Shown: positions 59,279 to 64,000 of the stretch, piece after piece
Layout: the number at the start of each line of letters is the position of its first letter
Position numbering within the stretch: position 1 is the first letter of the stretch
DNA from: JALZVT01 sp039029135
GTDB lineage: Bacteria > Pseudomonadota > Gammaproteobacteria > Pseudomonadales > Azotimanducaceae
Assembly (NCBI GenBank): GCA_039029135.1
Contig: JBCCGT010000014.1
Location: 1-64,000 of the forward strand
Direction of reading: 5' to 3'
Length of the DNA: 64,000 bases
Notes under the pieces: model-generated
Told to the model about the DNA's origin: nothing
The model's database searches: none
The model's input: only the letters and a program-made list of their open reading frames with translations
Translations under genes and position numbers: made by a program

Positions 59279-60475
59279 ATGGATCTGACACTGTCACCCG
59301 AAGATGAGGTCTTTCGCGCCGAAGTGCGCGCTTTTCTGGCAGCGGAGCTGACGCCTGAACTGCGTGAAGCGGGCAGCAAGCGCACGAGCGTGTGGCAGTC
59401 GATCGATGAGTCCATGGAATGGCAGCGCATCCTGCACGCGCGCGGCTGGGCGGCGCCCGACTGGCCGGTGGAATACGGCGGCACCAACTGGACCCTGTCG
59501 CAGCGCTATATCTTCGCGCAGGAGTGCGCGGCGGCGACCGCGCCCGGGCTGGTGCCCATGAGCCTGAAGATGTGCGGACCCATGCTGATCGGCTACGGCA
59601 CCGACGAGCAGAAGGCGCACTACCTGCCGAGGATACTGTCCGGCGAGGACATCTGGTGTCAGGGCTATTCCGAGCCGGGTTCGGGCTCGGATCTGGCGTC
59701 GCTGTCGACCCAGGCGAAAAGCGACGGCGACGATTACATCGTCAACGGCACCAAGATCTGGACCAGCTACGCCCAACACGCAAACATGATCTTCTGCCTG
59801 GTGCGCACCTCCAGCGACGGCAAACAGCAGCAGGGCATCTCGTTCCTGCTGATCGAGATGGACTCCCCTGGCATCGAGGTCAAACCGATCATCAATCTCG
59901 AGGGCGTGCACGAACTGAACCAGGTGTTCTTCGACAACGTGCGCGTGCCCAAGGCGAATCGCGTCGGCAAGGAAAACGACGGCTGGTCGGTGGCCAAGTA
60001 TCTGCTGGAATTCGAACGCTTCGGCATGTCGTCGATCGAATTGGGCCGGCTGCTGAACCGCGTCGACGCGCTGGCGAACACGACGCGCCAGGACGGCGAA
60101 CGCCTCGCAGAGGACAGCGACTATCAGCGCGAGTATGAGGCGCTGCGGGTAGATTTGCTGGCGATGCAGAGTTCCGAACAGCGGGTGCTCGCCAGTCTCT
60201 CCGCCGGGCACAGACCGGGCTCGGTCTCCAGCGTGCTCAATGCCAAGGGGGCAGAGACCCTGCAGCGTGCAGACACCTTGGCCGTCGAGGTGGCCGGCTA
60301 CTACGGGATGCCGTTTCAGCCCGAGGCGCTGGAGGTCGGCACGCCAACGCCGATCGGCCCGAACGACGCCGTCGCCCTGATGCCGACTTACCTATCGAAT
60401 CGCATGCGCACCATCGCGGGCGGTTCCGCAGAGATTCAGCGCAACATCGTCGCGAAACAGATCCTGGGGCTCTAG
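59279..60475 (+). CDS. Acyl-CoA dehydrogenase
   Basis: 398 residues from the ATG at 59279; a longer open frame upstream has no homology. Typical ACAD: 'VEYGGTNWTLSQRYIF', 'GSGSDLASLSTQAKSDGDD' (FAD/substrate loop), 'TKIWTSYAQHANMIF', and C-terminal 'MRTIAGGSAEIQRNIVAKQILGL' (shown in part) that binds FAD. The catalytic Glu is not at the medium-chain position and could lie in the 'EFERFGMSSIELG' helix. It introduces a double bond in acyl-CoA. Followed by the serine hydrolase gene after four bases. Confidence 0.92.
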   Translation: MDLTLSPEDEVFRAEVRAFLAAELTPELREAGSKRTSVWQSIDESMEWQRILHARGWAAPDWPVEYGGTNWTLSQRYIFAQECAAATAPGLVPMSLKMCGPMLIGYGTDEQKAHYLPRILSGEDIWCQGYSEPGSGSDLASLSTQAKSDGDDYIVNGTKIWTSYAQHANMIFCLVRTSSDGKQQQGISFLLIEMDSPGIEVKPIINLEGVHELNQVFFDNVRVPKANRVGKENDGWSVAKYLLEFERFGMSSIELGRLLNRVDALANTTRQDGERLAEDSDYQREYEALRVDLLAMQSSEQRVLASLSAGHRPGSVSSVLNAKGAETLQRADTLAVEVAGYYGMPFQPEALEVGTPTPIGPNDAVALMPTYLSNRMRTIAGGSAEIQRNIVAKQILGL

Positions 60476-60479
60476 CGTC

Positions 60480-61724
60480 ATGGCGCAACTCGAGGGCAGC
60501 GTCGCTGCGGGCTATGAGAGCGTTCGCGAACTGCTCGCCGCCGATCTGGACCGGCTCGCAGAGCGCGAGGTGCAGCTGTGTGTCTATGTGGGCGAAGAGC
60601 GCGTCGTCGACCTCTGGGGCAGCACGCTCGAGACGCCGCAGGCGCCGGATGCGCTCGCCAATATCTTCAGCAGCAGCAAAAGTCTCGTGGCGATTCTGCT
60701 GGCCGATCAGGTGGCCCAGGGGCGCATCGACTATTCGGCAGACATTCGAGACTACTGGCCCGAGTTCACGGGGGGCGGCAAGGAGCGGCTGAAGGTCGCC
60801 GATCTCATGCGCCACGAGGCGGGACTCGCCGCGTTCGACGTGTCCCTCGATCCGCAGCACCTGCTGGCGGAGCAGATTAAAGAAAACCGCATCGGCCAGA
60901 TCATCGAGGCGCAGGAGACGCGTTTCCGCCCCGAGGGCAGTCCGCGCGAATACCACGCCGTCACGCGCGGCTGGATCGTCAACGAGCTCTATCGGCGCGT
61001 CGATCCCGACGGCCGCACCCTGGGCGAGGCGTTCGCGGACGACTGGGCCGCGCCGCTGGACCTCGACGTGCTGATCGGCGTGCCCGCAGCGCGCCACGCG
61101 GAGATTCGCGATGTGGTGCCGCTGTCGCCCGGCTTCTATCTGAAACAGGGGTTCCGGCGCCAGCCGAACCGCGCCGTGCACGACAGCATCGGCCAGTTCC
61201 TCGGCAAGATGGCGCGGCTGGCGCCGAAGTTCCGCAGCAGTCCGCGCCGCGGCTCGCCGCCCCCCTTCAAGGGCACCGCCAGCCTCGATGTGTTTAACGA
61301 TGCCGTCGTGCGCTGCGGCGAGACGCCGTCAGCAAACGCCCATGCCTCCGCGCGCGGACTGGCAAAGCTGGCCGCGGTCATGGCCGGCGAAGGTCGTTTC
61401 GCGGGCGGGCAGTACCTGCCGCAGGGCGCGTGGCAGGCGCTGCACGACGCGCCCGTGTCTCACGAGATGGGGATGCCGACGACCTTCACGCAGGGCGGCG
61501 TCGCTCTGTTTGGCGGCAACGCTGCCGGCGGCGTGCTGGACCGCGCGATCAATCAGGGCCGCGAGGGCTTCTACGGCTGGATGGGGCTAGGCGGATCGAT
61601 CTTTCAGTGGCATCCGCAGAAGCGGATCGGCTTTGCCTACGTGCCGACGTCGCTGCATGTCATGGATTTCCTCAACGAGCGCGGCAAGCGTTACCAGGCA
61701 GAAATCCTCAGGATCGTCTCCTAA
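60480..61724 (+). CDS. Serine hydrolase, beta-lactamase/EstB family
   Basis: 414 residues, ATG four bases after the dehydrogenase stop. Class C-type esterase: Ser-x-x-Lys in 'FSSSKSLVAILLAD' near residues 61-74, the second motif 'YHAVTRGWIVNEL' (Tyr-x-x in place of Tyr-x-Asn), and 'WMGLGGSIFQWHP' near the end. The 'YHAVTRG' form is characteristic of EstB-like esterases. Likely to cleave esters or thioesters related to the dehydrogenase's pathway. Confidence 0.9.
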   Translation: MAQLEGSVAAGYESVRELLAADLDRLAEREVQLCVYVGEERVVDLWGSTLETPQAPDALANIFSSSKSLVAILLADQVAQGRIDYSADIRDYWPEFTGGGKERLKVADLMRHEAGLAAFDVSLDPQHLLAEQIKENRIGQIIEAQETRFRPEGSPREYHAVTRGWIVNELYRRVDPDGRTLGEAFADDWAAPLDLDVLIGVPAARHAEIRDVVPLSPGFYLKQGFRRQPNRAVHDSIGQFLGKMARLAPKFRSSPRRGSPPPFKGTASLDVFNDAVVRCGETPSANAHASARGLAKLAAVMAGEGRFAGGQYLPQGAWQALHDAPVSHEMGMPTTFTQGGVALFGGNAAGGVLDRAINQGREGFYGWMGLGGSIFQWHPQKRIGFAYVPTSLHVMDFLNERGKRYQAEILRIVS

Positions 61725-61784
61725 CCAAATACTCGACCAGTTCCGGGCGGCCTCTGCGACCGCTCGGTCCGCGAAGCGGCGCTG

Positions 61785-62609
61785 TCACTCGGAGGTGCGG
61801 TAGTCGCCGAAGGCCTCGTCGCGCTTCGACAGGGTCCCCGTCAGGTTCTCGCGCAGCTCCGCCAGATGGGCCTGCACGCTAGGCAGATGGGTCGCGAGCT
61901 GCTGCATCTCTGTGCCTGCGCGTATGCCCGCGCGAATCCCCATGGCGTCCATCTGCCGGTGTACCGCTCGCTTGTTGATCTGCTGCAGATCCGACGGCGT
62001 CCGGGCGACGCGCTCGGCGATCGCCAGCACTTCGCCCTCCAGCGCGTCGCTGGCAAACGCCCGATTCGCGAAGCCGGACTCGACGGCGTCGACGCCGCTC
62101 ATGTGATCGCCCGTCAGCATCAGCTCCATGGCTCGGCGCAGACCGACGATCCAGGGATAGAATTGGTTGTCGGGCGGTGAGATCGCGCGCACGACCGGGT
62201 AGCCGATCTTCGCGTCCTCAGCGACGTAGACCAGATCGCAGGCGGTCGCGAGCTCCGTACCGCCCGCTAGGCAGTAGCCGTGCACCTGCGCGATGATCGG
62301 CTTCGCCATGTCCCACATGCGAAAAAAACCCTCGACCACGTGCCGCGGCCAGTTGCCGAGACCCGCGGCGGAGTAGAAGGGCTGATCGCGTCGCACGTCG
62401 CTCGCGAGATCATAGCCGGCGCTGAACGCCGGACCCGCGCCGCGGATGATCGTGACGTGCACGTCCTTGTCACGGTCATTCTGCTCCAGCGCGTGGAACA
62501 GTTCAGTCCGCAGCTCGTTGGATAGCGGATTGCGCTTGTCGGGGCGATTCAGCGTGATGCGCGCGACCCTGTCGCGCGGCCGGTCGACAGTGATTTTCTG
62601 ATAGTCCAC
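61785..62609 (-). CDS. Enoyl-CoA hydratase/isomerase (crotonase) family protein
   Basis: 274 residues from a GTG at 62609 (AGGGAGA upstream); an in-frame start at 62672 is unlikely. 'RVARITLNRPDKRNPLSNEL', oxyanion-hole 'FSAGYDLASD', second segment 'IAQVHGYCLAGGTELATACD' and 'PPDNQFYPWIVGLRRAMEL'. The 'AGYDL' replaces the usual AGxD with a Tyr. A long C-terminal helix follows, as in trimeric crotonases. Convergent with the EstB-like gene. Confidence 0.9.
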   Translation of the reverse strand: MDYQKITVDRPRDRVARITLNRPDKRNPLSNELRTELFHALEQNDRDKDVHVTIIRGAGPAFSAGYDLASDVRRDQPFYSAAGLGNWPRHVVEGFFRMWDMAKPIIAQVHGYCLAGGTELATACDLVYVAEDAKIGYPVVRAISPPDNQFYPWIVGLRRAMELMLTGDHMSGVDAVESGFANRAFASDALEGEVLAIAERVARTPSDLQQINKRAVHRQMDAMGIRAGIRAGTEMQQLATHLPSVQAHLAELRENLTGTLSKRDEAFGDYRTSE

Positions 62610-62742
62610 GGTAGTCTCCCTTTTGCTCGCCGAATGTTCTTTGGTCAGCCATCGCCGCGCCGCGCACCGCAAACAACCCAGACCCGCGTTACCGACGGCG
62701 TCCGCGGCAACGTTGCCGCTGGTGCGGTAGGGCTAGTGCGGG

Positions 62743-64000
62743 TCAGCCGCCGCGCTGATAGTGATCCGCCAACACCTGCGCCACACAGGCAGTGATCTTC
62801 TTGCCCGTCGGAATATGCAGAAACTCGTTCGGTCCGTGCGCGTTGGAGTGCGGCCCCAACACGCCCGTGATCAGAAACTGCGCCGCGGGAAACTTCTCGC
62901 CCAACATGCCCATGAAGGGGATCGAGCCCCCCTCGCCCATAAACACGGCTTCGCGCCCGAAGTGCGCCATCGACGCACGCTGCATCGATGCCTCGAGCCA
63001 GTCGGCGACGGCGGGTGCCTCCCAGCCGGACCCTGGCACATCGGGTTCGAACTGGACCCGCGCGCCGTGGGGTGGATCGCGCTGCAGCAGATCCTGCAGC
63101 CGGGCGGTCGCCGCCTCGACGTCACAGGTCGGCGGCAGCCGCAGCGACAGCTTCAAAGCCGTGTGCGGACGGGCGACGTTGCCGGCGTTCGCGACACCCG
63201 GCAGGCCGTCGGCGCCGGTGACCTCCAGCGCCGGGCGCCAGGTGCGGTTCAAAACCAGTTCGGCGAGTTCGTCCCGCGCCGGCTGCGCGCCGTTGACGAA
63301 GGGAAACCTCGCATAGACCTCGCGATCGAGCGTTCGCGCCGCGGCCGCCGCCTGCTCGACACGCTGCTGTGGGATCGCCGCGTTGAATGCGGGGTCGCAG
63401 ATGACCCCGGTCGCGGCATCCTCGATGCGATCGAGCAGACGCCGCGCGATGCGAAACGTCGACGGTACGATGCCCCCCGCATCGCCGGAGTGAACGCCTT
63501 CGCTCAGCACGTCGACGCTCAGCGTGCCCGCGGTCAGGCCGCGCAGCGACGTGGTGCACCACATCTGATCGTAGTTGCCGCAGCCCGAATCGAGACAGAC
63601 CACCAGACTCGGCTGGCCAATGCGATCCGCGAGCGCGTCGATATAGAAAGGCAGATCGAAGCTGCCGCTTTCTTCACAGGCTTCGATCAGCACGACGCAG
63701 CGCGAGCGTGGTACGCCCTGCTCTGCCAGCGCGAGCAGTGCCGCAATCGACGCATAGATCGCATAGCCGTCGTCAGCGCCGCCGCGACCATACAGCCGAT
63801 CGCCCTCGATCTTCGGCAGCCAGGGACCGAGATCCTCGCGCCAGCCGCTCATCTCCGGCTGCTTGTCGAGATGCCCGTACAGCAGCACGCAGTCGTCGCC
63901 CTCGCCGGGCACGTCGATGTAGATCACCGGCGTGCGTCCCGGCAGACGCACGACCTCGAGCGCCATGCCCGGCACCGGATGATCGTTCGCCCAGCGCGTC
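62743..64000 (-). CDS. M20-family metallopeptidase (5' truncated by window edge)
   Basis: The frame is open to the edge at 64000, where the codons for Trp-Ala-Asn-Asp-His read in frame before the apparent GTG at 63975, so the gene continues outside the window. About 418 residues are seen. M20 zinc sites: 'LLYGHLDKQPE', 'GRGGADDGYA', 'EACEESGS', and the late His in 'LGPHSNAHGPNE'. The dimerisation domain is at about 190-290 of the visible part. It may be a dipeptidase or a deacylase of N-acyl amino acids. Confidence 0.9.
   Translation of the reverse strand, partial: TRWANDHPVPGMALEVVRLPGRTPVIYIDVPGEGDDCVLLYGHLDKQPEMSGWREDLGPWLPKIEGDRLYGRGGADDGYAIYASIAALLALAEQGVPRSRCVVLIEACEESGSFDLPFYIDALADRIGQPSLVVCLDSGCGNYDQMWCTTSLRGLTAGTLSVDVLSEGVHSGDAGGIVPSTFRIARRLLDRIEDAATGVICDPAFNAAIPQQRVEQAAAAARTLDREVYARFPFVNGAQPARDELAELVLNRTWRPALEVTGADGLPGVANAGNVARPHTALKLSLRLPPTCDVEAATARLQDLLQRDPPHGARVQFEPDVPGSGWEAPAVADWLEASMQRASMAHFGREAVFMGEGGSIPFMGMLGEKFPAAQFLITGVLGPHSNAHGPNEFLHIPTGKKITACVAQVLADHYQRGG

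Overview
The window is a GC-rich, densely coding stretch of bacterial chromosome. Double-membrane features (a beta-barrel porin, type II-like lipoproteins, an L,D-transpeptidase), a PEP-CTERM protein, an FeS-type photolyase and many acyl-CoA and SDR enzymes suggest a Gram-negative proteobacterium. An uncultured, heterotrophic gammaproteobacterial lineage is my best guess; no rRNA or tRNA is present to prove it. Both ends are cut inside genes: an MFS transporter on the left and an M20 peptidase on the right.

Layout. 1-8.3 kb: MFS transporter and a cytoplasmic WD40 double propeller, a small exported protein with its own terminator, an LLM-class oxidoreductase, an APH-fold phosphotransferase, an SNF/NSS sodium symporter and a sulfotransferase. 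8.3-9.16 kb: the only long gene-free stretch. It holds a good promoter-like sequence followed by a chain of hairpins, which I read as a candidate structured leader or non-coding RNA ahead of a secreted LamG-like protein and an alginate-export-type porin. 12-14.1 kb: purine nucleoside permease plus adenine/adenosine deaminase. 14.3-17.4 kb: a MerR regulator with an unusual Cys-rich C-terminus, a palindrome, a PEP-CTERM protein and a membrane channel-like protein. 17.4-24.5 kb: an SDR divergent from a complete five-gene peptide-type ABC importer, with a small acidic protein behind it. 24.5-33.05 kb: one gene for a roughly 2,834-residue lipoprotein with about forty calcium-binding thrombospondin-type-3 repeats.

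33-44.4 kb is a catabolic mosaic: MAPEG protein, serine hydrolase, PPOX and LLM (possible F420 or flavin) enzymes, an ABM monooxygenase, a sulfatase interrupted by one in-frame amber codon, an alpha/beta hydrolase, a VOC protein, two crotonases, and a CNT nucleoside transporter translationally coupled to a 2-oxoglutarate/Fe(II) oxygenase. 44.4-49 kb (minus strand) carries nitroreductase, a DUF3604 lipoprotein, a photolyase and a 49-residue ORF. 49-54.4 kb holds a CMD/AhpD-like protein with an SDR, an amidase, and a GDPD convergent with and overlapping an L,D-transpeptidase. 54.5-64 kb is a fatty-acid/xenobiotic-type set: HSL-family hydrolase, acyl-CoA ligase, YghU-type GST, SDR, acyl-CoA dehydrogenase, EstB-like serine hydrolase, crotonase and M20 peptidase.

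Working together (inference): acyl-CoA ligase, dehydrogenase, crotonases and SDRs would activate and beta-oxidise carboxylic acids released by the hydrolases, sulfatase and amidase. The permease, deaminase and CNT transporter would salvage purines and nucleosides. The secreted set (LamG protein, porin, PEP-CTERM protein, giant TSP3 lipoprotein) would face polymers or surfaces outside the cell. The observations most worth following are the 8.59-9.16 kb structured RNA candidate, the giant TSP3 lipoprotein, the amber-interrupted sulfatase, the MerR/palindrome/PEP-CTERM unit and the CNT-2OG oxygenase pair.
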